DNA of 64,000 nucleotides from Streptomyces sp. LHD-70 (GCF_031157275.1 NZ_JAVIFW010000011.1:124001-188000), one strand, 5' to 3'; positions 8,023 through 17,294 are shown, numbered from the stretch's first letter. Notes: generated by a model from the letters alone, not told the origin. Made by a program: numbers and translations.

Positions 8023-8382
8023 ATGCCGGGACGCGAACAGACCCCACTTGCAAGCCGTGCGCACGAACGCGCGCCGGGGCCCGAACAGTTGCGGACCGCC
8101 TCGTCGGTCTTCGCGCTCCTCGCCGACCCGACCCGGCTGCATCTGCTGTGGCTCCTGGCGCAGGGCGAGCGGGACGTCACCGAGCTGACCACCGCCAGCG
8201 GCGCCGCCCGCACCGCCGTCAGCCAGCACCTCGCCAAGCTCCGCCTCGCGGGACTCGTCCACGCCCGCAAGGAGGGCAGGCGCGCGGTCTACGCCCTCAC
8301 CGACGGCCACCTGCGCCGCCTGGTCGTCGAGGCCCTGAGCCACGCGGACCACCAGGTCACCGGGGAGCCCTGGCACGCCTGA
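8023..8382 (+). CDS. ArsR-family repressor
   Basis: A 119-residue winged-helix protein: SSVFALLADPTRLHLLWLLAQGERDVTEL, then the recognition helix region AARTAVSQHLAKLRLAGLVHARKEGRRAVYAL. There is no clear ELCVCDL metal motif in helix 3. The histidine-containing C-terminus (HADHQVTGEPWHA) could supply ligands, as in SmtB/NmtR-type sensors. The ATG at 8023 is chosen because the upstream in-frame codons overlap the operator. Confidence 0.88.
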   Translation: MPGREQTPLASRAHERAPGPEQLRTASSVFALLADPTRLHLLWLLAQGERDVTELTTASGAARTAVSQHLAKLRLAGLVHARKEGRRAVYALTDGHLRRLVVEALSHADHQVTGEPWHA

Positions 8383-8443
8383 CCGCCGCCCTCCCGCGCC
8401 GTTCCCGGGCGGGCCCCAACTCCCCCGCGTACGTTGGCTGTCC

Positions 8444-8773
8444 ATGAGCACCCACCTCGAGGCCGCGGCGGAGGCGGGGGTCGCCGGTCAGGTGGAGCTG
8501 CGCGAGGCCGATGGGGGCGCGGTGCTGCGGGAGTTACCGGACGGCTGCCTGGACGCGCTGTTCCTGGACTCGGAGCGGACCGAGTACGCGGGCTGGTGGC
8601 CGCACCCCCGGCGGGTGCTGCGCCCCGGCGGACTGCTGATCGTCGACAACGTCCTCTCGCACCCGGACGAGGTGGCGGAGTTCCTCGCGCTCGTCGAGGC
8701 CGACGCAGAGTTCACCTCGACGACGGCCGCGGTCGGCAAGGGCCTGCATCTCGCCGTACGCGCGACCGCGTGA
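8444..8773 (+). pseudogene. O-methyltransferase, C-terminal half
   Basis: The 109 residues correspond to the second half of a SAM-dependent O-methyltransferase (Methyltransf_3): VELREADGGAVLRELPDGCLDALFLDSERTEYAGWW, then PGGLLIVDNVLSHPDEV and VGKGLHLAVR. The N-terminal SAM-binding GxxxG segment is missing, and full-length relatives have about 220 residues. The start ATGAGCACCCACC is probably fortuitous. The piece may be translated but should not be catalytic. Confidence 0.75.
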
Positions 8774-8882
8774 ACAAAAGCTCCGAACAGTGGGCTCGGT
8801 GGGCTCGGTGGGCGGCACCCGTCATTGAGGTCTACGTAACCCTGCGTTTGCCTGGATGCCGCCCTGCCGCTCCCCTGGTCCG

Positions 8883-8898
8883 CGATCATCCGTGATCG
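8883..8898. promoter_or_regulatory. inverted repeat in the pstS-like leader
   Basis: CGATCA-TCCG-TGATCG lies 34 bp above the GTG start. It could be an operator or a leader hairpin. I do not see clean GTTCACC-type PHO-box direct repeats. Confidence 0.35.
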
Positions 8899-8931
8899 TT
8901 CGCAGGATCTGAGAGGAACAAGAGGACACAG

Positions 8932-10071
8932 GTGCAGCGCCGTCGCAGGGTACGCAGCAGCTCCAAGGCCGTTTCGAGCACGAGTGCCGTGGTGGTGGGC
9001 GGTCTGCTCCTCGCGGGCTGCGGGCTCACCGGTTCGTCCGAGGACACCGGGCAACGGCCGGCGGCGAAACCCGCCTCGGTGGTCGAGCTGGACTGCGCGG
9101 AGCGCGGGCAGGTCGCGGGCGCGGGGTCCAGCGCGCAGCAGAACGCGATGACGTACTGGATGAAGGAGTACCAACGGGCCTGCCCGGGCGTGGAGATCGC
9201 CTACAACCCGCTGGGCTCCGGGGCCGGCGTCGCGCAGTTCCTGCGCGGGGCCACCGCCTTCGGCGGCTCGGACAGCGCCCTCAGCGAGAAGGAGGTGCGG
9301 GTCTCCGAGCACACCTGCGTGGACGGGCGGGCCGTCAACCTGCCGATGGCCGGCGGGCCCGTCGCGATCGGCTTCAACCTGCCGGGCGTGGACGAGCTGG
9401 TGCTCGACGCCCCGACGCTCGCGGAGCTCTTCGACGGGCGCATCACCAGCTGGGACGACCCGCGGGTCAAGGCGCTCAACCCGGATGTCGACCTGCCCGC
9501 CACGCCGGTCCACCCGGTGCACCGCTCGGACGACTCGGGCACCACGCAGAACTTCCAGTCGTATCTGTCCGAGGCCGCCGGGGACTCCTGGCCGTACCCG
9601 GCGAAGAAGAACTGGCTGGGGCACGGCGGCAGTTCGGCCTCCGGGTCGAAGGGCGTGGCCACGGCAGTCACGTCGACCACCGGCGCGATCGGCTACCTCG
9701 ATCTGTCCGTGGCCGTCCAGCGGCACGTCGACACGGTCAGCGTCGACACCGGCGCCTCGCGTCCCGTGGGCCCGACCCCCGAGAGCGCGTCGAAGGGCAT
9801 CGCCGAGGCGCGGACCGTCGGCCGGGGCAAGGACCTGTCCCTGGAGTTCGACTACGGTACGTCGGCCGAAGGCGCGTACCCGATCGTCCTCGTCACGTAC
9901 GAGATCGTCTGCGACCGGGGCAACATGCCCGACTCCCTGCCCGCCCTCAAGTCCTTCCTCACGTACACGGCGAGCACGGAGGGCCAGCAGGTGCTGCCGC
10001 GTCTGCACTACGCGCCGCTGCCGAAGGAGCTGGCGTCCGAGGTGCGGGACGTCATCCGGACGCTCGACTAG
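8932..10071 (+). CDS. pstS: PstS-type phosphate-binding lipoprotein
   Basis: A 379-residue secreted lipoprotein: basic N-terminus, hydrophobic core and the lipobox LLAGC near residue 28. The phosphate-site signatures of PstS follow (VAGAGSSAQQNAMTYW, YNPLGSGAGVAQFL, FGGSDSALSE, HRSDDSGTTQNFQSYL). The GTG start at 8932 follows an AGAGGA site. No pstC, pstA or pstB genes follow, so this is an orphan copy, either an accessory receptor or a phosphate-responsive surface protein. The family assignment is firm; the transporter partnership is inferred. Confidence 0.85.
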   Translation: MQRRRRVRSSSKAVSSTSAVVVGGLLLAGCGLTGSSEDTGQRPAAKPASVVELDCAERGQVAGAGSSAQQNAMTYWMKEYQRACPGVEIAYNPLGSGAGVAQFLRGATAFGGSDSALSEKEVRVSEHTCVDGRAVNLPMAGGPVAIGFNLPGVDELVLDAPTLAELFDGRITSWDDPRVKALNPDVDLPATPVHPVHRSDDSGTTQNFQSYLSEAAGDSWPYPAKKNWLGHGGSSASGSKGVATAVTSTTGAIGYLDLSVAVQRHVDTVSVDTGASRPVGPTPESASKGIAEARTVGRGKDLSLEFDYGTSAEGAYPIVLVTYEIVCDRGNMPDSLPALKSFLTYTASTEGQQVLPRLHYAPLPKELASEVRDVIRTLD

Positions 10072-10148
10072 GACGTCTCTCCGGGCCCAGCTCCGGACCC
10101 AGCCGGGCCCAGCTTCGGACCCAGCTCCGGGACCCAGGGGCGCTCTTC

Positions 10149-10586
10149 CTAGGCGGGCAGGGTGAAGCGTTCTTTGAGGGCGTTCAGGCCGGCTGCGTAG
10201 AGGGTGTCGCCGAAGTGCTTCTCGATCTCGGGGACGAGTGCGTCGGTGGCCTCGTAGGTCGCGGCCCAGCGGATCTCGGCGCCCGTGTCGTTCGGGTGCA
10301 CGGAGAGCGTGGAGACGTAGTCGGAGACGGGGACGGCGGATTCCTGGATGGCGTAGCGGAACATCCGGCGCGAGTCGTCCTTCTCCAGGAGCCGTTCCCG
10401 GATGACCACTTGGCCGTTGACGGCGAACGCCTGTATCGCCCCGGGCGTCTCGGGATCGGCGCCGTCCTCGATCACCGACGGCGGCAGCAGGGGGTGCCAG
10501 TCGGCGAGGCCGCCGAACCTGCCGATGACCTGCCAGACGTCATCGGGGTCGGCGGTGACGACGACGGTGCGGGTGAGCGTGTGCAT
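10149..10586 (-). CDS. SRPBCC-family protein (polyketide cyclase-like)
   Basis: The 145-residue single-domain protein starts TRTVVVTADPDDVWQVIGRFGGLADWHPLLP and continues VIRERLLEKDDSRRMFRYAI and GAEIRWAATYEAT, the START-like helix-grip fold found in polyketide_cyc2 proteins. It is cytosolic with a hydrophobic ligand pocket; the ligand is unknown. The frameshifted SDR lies 57 bp upstream on the same strand, so they probably formed one transcription unit opposed to the TetR gene. Confidence 0.85.
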   Translation of the reverse strand: MHTLTRTVVVTADPDDVWQVIGRFGGLADWHPLLPPSVIEDGADPETPGAIQAFAVNGQVVIRERLLEKDDSRRMFRYAIQESAVPVSDYVSTLSVHPNDTGAEIRWAATYEATDALVPEIEKHFGDTLYAAGLNALKERFTLPA

Positions 10587-10643
10587 GGATGGCCCTCCGG
10601 TGGCCGCGGGTTGTCTCTGGTCGGCCGCTTCCCTCTCGGCGGG

Positions 10644-11419
10644 TCACCAGGTGCCGTCGCCGCGCAGTACGGCGTCGGCGCCGCCGTCGATGAAGACGAC
10701 CTGGCCGGTGACCAGTTCGTTCTCGGGTGAGGTGAGCCAGCTCAGAAGGGGGGCGATCTGGGCCGGCCGGGCGTGGCCGTGGAGCGGCATGGGGACGGCC
10801 CCGTCCACGATCTTGCGCAGATCGGGGCTGGCCAGCATGGGTTCGGTCATGGGGGTGACGACCGTTCCGGGGGCGATGGCGTTGAGGGGGATGCCGGCGC
10901 CCGCCCAGTCGGCGGTCACGGCGGTGCGGCGTATCCATCGGGCGATGGCGGCCTTGGTCGAGCCGTAGATCGCATAGCCCTCGCCCCGGTCGACCGCTGC
11001 CCGGGCGGCGGCCAGCGCCGCTTCCTCGTCACCGGCGAGGGCCGCGTCGGCGATGGCCGAGTCGTGGGGATGGACGGAGGCGACCGAGGCGATGACGACG
11101 GCGCGCGGGTCCGTACCGGCTGCCAGCAGGGAACGCAGCCCTTCCAAGGTGGCGACCGCGCCGAAGTAGTTGACGCTCACGCGCGCGGTTCGAAACCGGC
11201 GAGGCCGGCGCCCGCGATCACGGCGTCGAGCCGCCCACCGCTCAACTCGCCTGCGCGCTGGACGAGATGGGCCCGGCCTTCGGGGGTGGCGAGGTCCGTG
11301 ACGATGTCGGCGTCCCCCAGGTCGGCGCCGATGACCGTGTGCCCCTGCGCCTTGAGCCGGGTCGCGGTGGCCTTGCCGATGCCGGAGGCGGCTCCGGTGA
11401 TGAGGTACGTGCGGGACAT
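10644..11419 (-). pseudogene. short-chain dehydrogenase split by a frameshift
   Basis: The first 80 codons (11419-11177) hold the Rossmann motif TGAASGIG and end FEPRA-stop. A second frame (11180-10644) continues VNYFGAVATLEGL, the catalytic SVAS...YGSTKAAI and the tail FIDGGADAV. Together they make one approximately 258-residue SDR. The break sits in GCGCGCGTGAGC, where one missing G restores a single frame. The TGA and a GTG overlap (GTGA), so coupled translation of two pieces is formally possible. A recent mutation or a sequencing error is likelier. Confidence 0.75.
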
Positions 11420-11477
11420 GGTCGGCTCCTTCGCTGACGCTGTGCGTTCACCGGTCGCCGATCAACATACGCTTTTT

Positions 11478-11492
11478 TGGCATGGCGTGCCA
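11478..11492. promoter_or_regulatory. candidate TetR operator
   Basis: TGGCA-TGGCG-TGCCA is a perfect inverted repeat with 5-bp arms, and TTT and CAAA flanks extend it. It lies between the divergent SDR and TetR genes, about 55 bp from each start, the expected position for autoregulation and control of the SDR. Confidence 0.5.
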
Positions 11493-11546
11493 CAAATTCT
11501 GTCTGTGACAATGAGGGCCGAGTCGAAGCACGGCAAGGAGCACACC

Positions 11547-12179
11547 ATGGCGGCAGCGCGGGGCCGTCCGTCCCTGACGGAACAGCGGCGCCTTCAGACT
11601 CGGCTGGAGATCGCGGAGGCCGCGGCGACCCTGTTCGCGGACCGCGGTTACGACACGACGACGGTCGAGGACATCGCCTCGGCCGCGGGCATCTCCCTGC
11701 GCACCTTCTACCGCTACTGCCCGGCGAAGGAGGACACCCTCGCCCCCCTCTTCGCCTCCAGCGTCGGCCAACTCGTGGACGTCCTCGCGGCACATCCGGC
11801 CGAAGAGCCGCTCAGTGCCGCCATCGAGGCGTCCTTCGGGACCGCGACGGCCGAGCGGCGCCTGGAAGACGCCGCCCGCGCCCGTCGACTGGTCCGTGTC
11901 CTGGGGACCGTCCCCGTCCTCAAGATGCGTTGGCTCGCCGCGGGGCGGGAGATGCAGGAACGGCTCGCACCGGCACTGGCGTCGCGCACGGGCGCCCCTG
12001 CCGACAGTCTCGAAGTGCGTCTGCTGACCACCGCGGTGCTGGATGCGTTCACGGTCACCATGGAGCACTGGGCCTGGCAGGAGGAGCCCGAGGAACTCCT
12101 CGATCTGATCCGCCGCGCGCTGACGTTTCTGCGGCTCGACGAACTCCGGGCGAACCCCGAGCCGCCCGTCGACGGGTAG
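11547..12179 (+). CDS. TetR-family regulator
   Basis: A 210-residue protein with the canonical N-terminal domain: RLEIAEAAATLFADRGYDTTTVEDIASAAGISLRTFYRYCPAKEDTL. The C-terminal ligand domain is divergent. The ATG at 11547 has an AAGGAG site 7 bp upstream. An earlier in-frame ATG at 11511 lacks one. Divergence from the SDR/SRPBCC pair suggests these are its targets. The inducer is unknown. Confidence 0.87.
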   Translation: MAAARGRPSLTEQRRLQTRLEIAEAAATLFADRGYDTTTVEDIASAAGISLRTFYRYCPAKEDTLAPLFASSVGQLVDVLAAHPAEEPLSAAIEASFGTATAERRLEDAARARRLVRVLGTVPVLKMRWLAAGREMQERLAPALASRTGAPADSLEVRLLTTAVLDAFTVTMEHWAWQEEPEELLDLIRRALTFLRLDELRANPEPPVDG

Positions 12180-12239
12180 TCAGCACGCGGCGGGGACCTT
12201 CGGGCCCGTCCGCAGGGCCTGAACTCGGCGGCGGTGGTG

Positions 12240-13904
12240 TCAGGCCCCGGGAGCCCGCAGCCACACCGTGGTGTTCGGGGCCAGATGGCCGTCCGCCGGA
12301 GTCTCACCCGAGCTCAGCAGCACCTCGCCCGCGGGCAGCTGCACCGGCACGGACGACAGGTTGGTGACGGACTGCCAGCCGGAGGAACGGCCGAAGTGCA
12401 GTACGTCGTCCGGGGACGAGATCCAGGTGAGGGACTCGTCGCCCTGCACCTTGCGGCGCAGCCTCAGCGCCTCGCGGTACAGCTCCAGGGTCGAGCCCTC
12501 CACCCCGTCCTGCGCCTGCGCCGACAGCGCCGCGAAGACCGGCGGCTGCGGCAGCCAGGAGCCTCCCGGCCCGAAGCCGTACGAACCCTCCGCGTCCGAG
12601 GTCCACGGCAGCGGCACCCGGCAGCCGTCCCGGCCCTTGCGGCGGCGCCCGGTCTGCTCCCACACCGGGTCCTGGAGGTCGGCGTGCGCGAGGTCGGCCA
12701 CTTCCGGCAGGCCCAACTCCTCGCCCTGGTAGAGGTACGAGGAGCCGGGCAGCGCCAGCATCAGGAGCGTCGCCGCCCTGGCCCGGCGCAGCCCGAGCCC
12801 GGCGTCGACGGCCGGTTCCCTGCCGTCGGACAGGAGCCAGGCCTGCACATCGGAGCCCTCGGGCAGGGCGAGCCGGGACGTGTGGCGTACGACGTCGTGG
12901 TTGGAGAGCACCCAGGTCGCGGAGGCGCCCGCCGCCCGAGCGGTCGCGAGGGAGGCGGTGATCACCTCGCGCAGCCGGGGGCCCGACCAACCGGTCTCCA
13001 GATACTCGAAGTTGAAGGCCTGGCCGAGCTCGTCCGGCCTCGCGTAGTGGACCCGGCGGGAGTTCTTCACCCAGGCCTCGGCGACCGCGATACGGGGCGG
13101 GTCGTACGCGTCGAACACGGTGCGCCAGTCGCGGTAGATCTCGTGGACGGCGTCGCGGTCGTAGAACGGGTGGGTGCCGTCCGGCAGGTCGTCGTGCAGG
13201 CCCCGGTACTGCTCGCCGAGGTCGCGGAGCGGCTCGGAGAGGTCCTTGGCGAGGCCGTGGGCGACGTCGATGCGGAAGCCGTCCACGCCCCGGTCGGACC
13301 AGAAGCGCAGCGTGCTGCGGAAGTCCTCGCGGACCTCCTCGTTGTCCCAGTTGAAGTCGGGCTGCTCGGGCGTGAACAGATGGAGGTACCACTGGCCGTC
13401 GGGGACGCGCTTCCAGGCGTTGCCGCCGAAGTTGGCCTCCCAGTCGGTGGGCGGGAGTTCGCCTTGCTCGCCCCGGCCGTCGCGGAAGACGTACCGGTCG
13501 CGGGCGGCCGAGCCCGGCGCGGAGTTCAGCGCCTCCTGGAACCAGACGTGCTGGTCGGACGAGTGGTTGGGGACGATGTCGACGATGACCTTGATGCCGA
13601 GACCGTGCGCCTCGGCGACCATCGCGTCGAAGTCGTCGAGGGTGCCGAGCCGCGGGTCGACGTCCCGGAAGTCGGCGACGTCATAGCCGCCGTCCTTCAG
13701 CTCGGACGGGTAGAAGGGGCTCAGCCACACCGCGTCGACGCCGAGCGTGGCGAGGTGGTCGAGGCGGCGGGTGAGGCCGGGGAGGTCGCCGATGCCGTCT
13801 CCGTCGGCGTCGGCGTAACTGCGCGGATAGACCTGGTAGATGACGGCCTGCCGCCACCAGTCGGGGTCCTGCGAGGACATGTCCAGGGGGGTGCGCTCGG
13901 TCAC
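12240..13904 (-). CDS. aglA: GH13 alpha-glucosidase
   Basis: A 554-residue cytoplasmic oligo-1,6-glucosidase/alpha-glucosidase. It opens WWRQAVIYQVYPRSYADADGDGIGDL. GH13 region I is DIVPNHSSDQH, region II GFRIDVAHG (nucleophile Asp), region III IAVAEAWV (acid Glu) and region IV WVLSNHDVVRH. It releases glucose from imported alpha-glucosides such as maltose, isomaltose or trehalose-like sugars. It is the last gene of the transporter operon, 62 bp after the second permease. The symbol is by analogy with streptomycete agl loci; substrate specificity is not decided by sequence. Confidence 0.9.
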   Translation of the reverse strand: MTERTPLDMSSQDPDWWRQAVIYQVYPRSYADADGDGIGDLPGLTRRLDHLATLGVDAVWLSPFYPSELKDGGYDVADFRDVDPRLGTLDDFDAMVAEAHGLGIKVIVDIVPNHSSDQHVWFQEALNSAPGSAARDRYVFRDGRGEQGELPPTDWEANFGGNAWKRVPDGQWYLHLFTPEQPDFNWDNEEVREDFRSTLRFWSDRGVDGFRIDVAHGLAKDLSEPLRDLGEQYRGLHDDLPDGTHPFYDRDAVHEIYRDWRTVFDAYDPPRIAVAEAWVKNSRRVHYARPDELGQAFNFEYLETGWSGPRLREVITASLATARAAGASATWVLSNHDVVRHTSRLALPEGSDVQAWLLSDGREPAVDAGLGLRRARAATLLMLALPGSSYLYQGEELGLPEVADLAHADLQDPVWEQTGRRRKGRDGCRVPLPWTSDAEGSYGFGPGGSWLPQPPVFAALSAQAQDGVEGSTLELYREALRLRRKVQGDESLTWISSPDDVLHFGRSSGWQSVTNLSSVPVQLPAGEVLLSSGETPADGHLAPNTTVWLRAPGA

Positions 13905-13966
13905 AGTGCTCCTTCAAAGGGGTAGTTTCGTACGGGAGTTGGTGTGTTCTGCGGGCCGTGGCGTTG

Positions 13967-14815
13967 TTAGCCCTTCACGGCGCCGTCGGTCAGCCCGGAG
14001 AGGACCGAGCGGCGGAAGATCAGGACGAGCAGGGCGAGGGGCACGGTGGCGGCCATCGCGCCGGCGAAGATCGTGCCGAAGGGGATCTCGTACAGGCCGC
14101 TGAAGAGCGCGATGCCGACGGGCACGGTGCGGTAGGTGTCCTCCGCGTTGAAGGTGAGCGCCATCAGGAACTCCGTCCACGTCGCGGTGAACGTGAACAC
14201 CCCAGCCGTGAAGAGCGCGGGCCTGGCCTGCGGCAGGATCACCGAGAGGAGGGTCCGGGTCGGGGACGCGCCGTCGACGGTCGCGGACTCCTCCAGTTCG
14301 TACGGGATGTCGAGCAGCGAGTTCCGCAGGATCCAGACGGCGAACGGCAGATGGAACGCGACGTACGGGATGATCAGGCCCCAGTAGCCGTTCAGCAGGC
14401 CGAGTTGGCGTTCCACCAGGTACAGCGGGGTGACCACGGCGATCGTCGGGAACACCGAGATGACCAGGAGCGCCACCATGATCGGCCCGCGTCCGCGCAG
14501 CGGCAGCCGGCCGAGCGCGTACCCGGCGAACAGGGCCAGGGCGAGCACGATCGCGGTCGAACTGACGCTGACGACCGTGCTGTTGAGCAGATAGCGGCCG
14601 AATCCGGCGGAGCCGAGCGCGTTGCCGTAGTTGGCGAGGGTGGGGTTGTCGGGGAAGAGGGTGGGCGGGACCGATCCTGCCTCGACGGGGCTCTTGAACG
14701 AGGTGAGCGCCATCCAGATCAGCGGCAGCGAGGTGGCCGCGGCCAGGACGAGGGCGCCGATGTTCACGACGTTCAGATAGCGCCGTACGCCGGTGCGCTG
14801 ACGGTAGCGGCTCAT
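13967..14815 (-). CDS. ABC sugar permease, MalG type
   Basis: A 282-residue inner-membrane subunit with about six transmembrane helices. The cytoplasmic EAA loop, read as ELEESATVDGASPTRTLLSVILPQARP, docks the ATPase. The start overlaps the stop of the upstream permease by ATGA, so the two are translationally coupled. No ATPase gene follows. Streptomycete sugar importers usually share the MsiK ATPase encoded elsewhere, which I infer here. Confidence 0.9.
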   Translation of the reverse strand: MSRYRQRTGVRRYLNVVNIGALVLAAATSLPLIWMALTSFKSPVEAGSVPPTLFPDNPTLANYGNALGSAGFGRYLLNSTVVSVSSTAIVLALALFAGYALGRLPLRGRGPIMVALLVISVFPTIAVVTPLYLVERQLGLLNGYWGLIIPYVAFHLPFAVWILRNSLLDIPYELEESATVDGASPTRTLLSVILPQARPALFTAGVFTFTATWTEFLMALTFNAEDTYRTVPVGIALFSGLYEIPFGTIFAGAMAATVPLALLVLIFRRSVLSGLTDGAVKG

Positions 14816-15828
14816 GCCGCACCTCCTTCTCCGGCCGTGTCGACCTGCGAGCGGAAGACCCGCAGGAACAGCAGGCAGCCGAGGACGACGAGGAGCCCGG
14901 TGCTGGTGGCGATGGCCGCGCCGAGGCCGATGTTGAGGTCCTGGAACAGCGAGCGGTAGCCGAGGATCGCCAGGGACTGCGTGGCCGTCCCCGGACCGCC
15001 CTGGGTGAGGACGAACGGCAGGTCGAAGATGCCGAAGGCCTGCAGCACCCGGAAGAGGACTGCGACGGCCACGACGGGCCGCAGCGCGGGCAGCACGATC
15101 CGCCGGAACGTCGTCCAGGAGCCCGCGCCGTCCATCTCGGCCGCCTCGTACTGCTCGCGCGGGATGCGGACGAGACCGGCGAGGACGATCACCGCGACGA
15201 ACGGGGTGGTCTTCCAGATGTCCGCGGCGGCCATGCCCGTGATGGCCGGTACCGGCGTGCCGAGGATCACCGGCGGCTCGGCGAGGACCAGGCCGAACAG
15301 CCAGGTCACGGCGCCGTACGTGGCGTCGTACAGATAGTCCCAGAGCTGCGCGGAGACCACCGTGATCAGCGACCAGGGGATGAGGAGCAGCGCGAGCAGC
15401 CAGCCGCGCCCGGCCTCCAGACGCTCCAGGAGTACGGCGACGGCGATGCCGAGCGCGATCTCCACGGCGACCGTCACCAAAGTGTAGCCGACAGTGAAGA
15501 GCAGCGCCTCACGCCAGGCCGAACTCGCCAGCATCGTCGTGTAGTTGGCGGTGGTCCAGTCGGTGACCTGCGTGCCGGCGTGGGTGAGGCGGACCTTGGT
15601 GAAGCTCATCACCACGGAGTAGACGACCGGGAAGATCGTCACGGCCGCCACGACGAGCAGGGCGGGGGTGGTGTAGATCCAGCCGGTGCGGGCCTGGCGT
15701 GTGCGGATGCTGCCGCCGTCGGGTCGGGAGCCCGCTGCGCGCCTTCCGGGTCCTCTGCGCTCCCGGGTCGTCGTGTGCGCGCTGTCCTTGGGGTTCGTCT
15801 CCGTGACGAGGTCCGGTGCCGCGCTCAC
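14812..15828 (-). CDS. ABC sugar permease, MalF type
   Basis: A 338-residue permease. A basic N-terminal extension of about 50 residues precedes six predicted helices (GWIYTTPALLVVAAVTIFPVVYSVVMSF onward) and the EAA loop EQYEAAEMDGAGSWTTFRRIVLPALRP. It pairs with the MalG-type subunit to form the channel of an alpha-glucoside importer. It overlaps both neighbours by four bases, so all three transporter genes are tightly coupled. Confidence 0.9.
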   Translation of the reverse strand: MSAAPDLVTETNPKDSAHTTTRERRGPGRRAAGSRPDGGSIRTRQARTGWIYTTPALLVVAAVTIFPVVYSVVMSFTKVRLTHAGTQVTDWTTANYTTMLASSAWREALLFTVGYTLVTVAVEIALGIAVAVLLERLEAGRGWLLALLLIPWSLITVVSAQLWDYLYDATYGAVTWLFGLVLAEPPVILGTPVPAITGMAAADIWKTTPFVAVIVLAGLVRIPREQYEAAEMDGAGSWTTFRRIVLPALRPVVAVAVLFRVLQAFGIFDLPFVLTQGGPGTATQSLAILGYRSLFQDLNIGLGAAIATSTGLLVVLGCLLFLRVFRSQVDTAGEGGAA

Positions 15829-17156
15829 AGCGCCTCGCCCTTCAGCGCTGCCCGCAGGTCACGGCGGGCCGAGGCCAGTGCCGTACGCACCGAACTGCCG
15901 CCGCTGATCACCTGGTTGGCCCGGGTGTAGACGGCCTTGCTGACCGCCGGGTAGTGCGGCGAGTGCACGGGCCGGGCGACGAGTCGCACCCGGTGCGCCT
16001 CGGAGAACGCGGGGTTGTCGGAATCACGCACATGGCGGCTCTGCAACGCCTCGTCCAGCGGCGGCAGTACGGCGGCTTCGCGGGCGAGCACCATCTGGCC
16101 CCCTTCGTCGGAGAGGAACCGGGCGAACGCGACGGCCGCGCCCAGATTGCGGGAGTGCGGATTGACGTAGTTGCACCAGCCGCCGAGACAGCCCTGGCCG
16201 CCCCGCTCGCCCTCGAACCCGGGCCGCACGACGCAGCCGATCTTCCCGGCGACGGCGGAGGACTCGGGGTTGTTGGCGACGCCCCAGGCGTAACTCCAGT
16301 TGCGCAGAAAGACGGAGCGGCCGCTGGTGAACGCGTCGAGGCTGTCCTGCTCGATGAACGTCGTGACGGACTTGGGCGTGATGCCCCGCGCCACGAGATC
16401 GCGCAGATACGTCAGCGCGCGCTCCCCTGCCGGACCGTCGAACGTGATGCCCTTGCCGTCCTCGGTGAGGATGCTGCCGCCCGCGTCGGCCACCAACTCC
16501 GTGATGTTGCAGGTCAGTCCCTCGTACACGGAGCCCTGCCAGACGAAGCCGTAGTCGGCGTCACCCGCGCGCTGCACCTTGGCGGCGCTGTCGGCCAGCT
16601 CCTCCCAGTGCCGTGGCACCGGGAGGCCGTGCTTGCGCAGCAGGTCCTTGCGGTAGAAGAGGTACGGCTGGTCCTGGTAGAGCGGGAAGGCGTACACCTC
16701 GCCCTCGTAGCTGAGGGCCTCCACGTGCGGGCCGGGATAGCGCCGCCAGTAGTCCTCGCCGACGAGTGAACGCAGCGGCAGCGCCATCGAGTTGTACGCG
16801 AACTGCGCCGGCCAGACCGAGTCGCCCATGAACACGTCGGGCGAGGGACTCCCGCTGGCGATCTGCGTGGCGAGGGCCGCGCGGGCGGTGTCGGTCTGCG
16901 CGGGGGCACCGATCATGCGGACGGTGATGTGCGGGTACTTCTTGTTGAACTCCCTGACCAGAAGCGGTCGGAGGTCCCCGCCGTCCTTGCGGGCCACGCG
17001 TGCGGCCCACCATCGGACAGTGGCCGGACCCTTCGGTACGACCGCTGCCGCGGCGAGGTCGGGTCCGGTGTCGGCGGTGGCTGCGCAGCCGGTGAGGGAG
17101 GCTGCGGCCGCACCCGCCGCTCCGGCTGCCAGAAGTGTTCTGCGGCTCATCGTCAT
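15825..17156 (-). CDS. sugar-binding lipoprotein (Tat-type signal)
   Basis: A 443-residue family-1 extracellular solute-binding protein. The N-terminus SRRTLLAAGAAGAAAASLTGC combines a twin-arginine motif with a lipobox, so export is probably via Tat followed by lipidation. The mature part includes FPLYQDQPYLFYRKDLLRKHG and FTSGRSVFLRNWSYAWG, typical of maltose/trehalose-binding relatives. I place the start at 17156 or 17150. The far-upstream codons of the long frame overlap the operator and carry no signal. It is the first gene of the operon and captures the sugar at the cell surface. Confidence 0.88.
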   Translation of the reverse strand: MTMSRRTLLAAGAAGAAAASLTGCAATADTGPDLAAAAVVPKGPATVRWWAARVARKDGGDLRPLLVREFNKKYPHITVRMIGAPAQTDTARAALATQIASGSPSPDVFMGDSVWPAQFAYNSMALPLRSLVGEDYWRRYPGPHVEALSYEGEVYAFPLYQDQPYLFYRKDLLRKHGLPVPRHWEELADSAAKVQRAGDADYGFVWQGSVYEGLTCNITELVADAGGSILTEDGKGITFDGPAGERALTYLRDLVARGITPKSVTTFIEQDSLDAFTSGRSVFLRNWSYAWGVANNPESSAVAGKIGCVVRPGFEGERGGQGCLGGWCNYVNPHSRNLGAAVAFARFLSDEGGQMVLAREAAVLPPLDEALQSRHVRDSDNPAFSEAHRVRLVARPVHSPHYPAVSKAVYTRANQVISGGSSVRTALASARRDLRAALKGEAL

Positions 17157-17277
17157 ACGGGAGGGGCTCCAGACGGCTCCGGTCCACGGGGCATGGGTCC
17201 ACGAATCCACGGGATGGCTGCGTGCTGTGGGCGTTGGAGGTGTGGCGGCGGTCGACCGTTTCCGTCGGCCGCCGTCG

Positions 17278-17294
17278 TGACAACGCTTGCAAAC
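17278..17294 (-). promoter_or_regulatory. LacI-type operator before the sugar operon
   Basis: Read on the minus strand the site is GTTTGCAAGCGTTGTC. It has the LacI/GalR-type core TTGCAAGCGTTG with a central CG, like operators reported for streptomycete alpha-glucoside regulators. It lies about 125 bp above the binding-protein start. Confidence 0.65.

Noticed and set aside
8774..8931. PHO box before the pstS-like gene
   Set aside because: I could not find two clear GTTCACC-like direct repeats, only an unrelated inverted repeat.
12234..13925. 563-residue frame antisense to the GH13 gene
   Set aside because: All four GH13 regions are on the minus strand; the plus frame is featureless.
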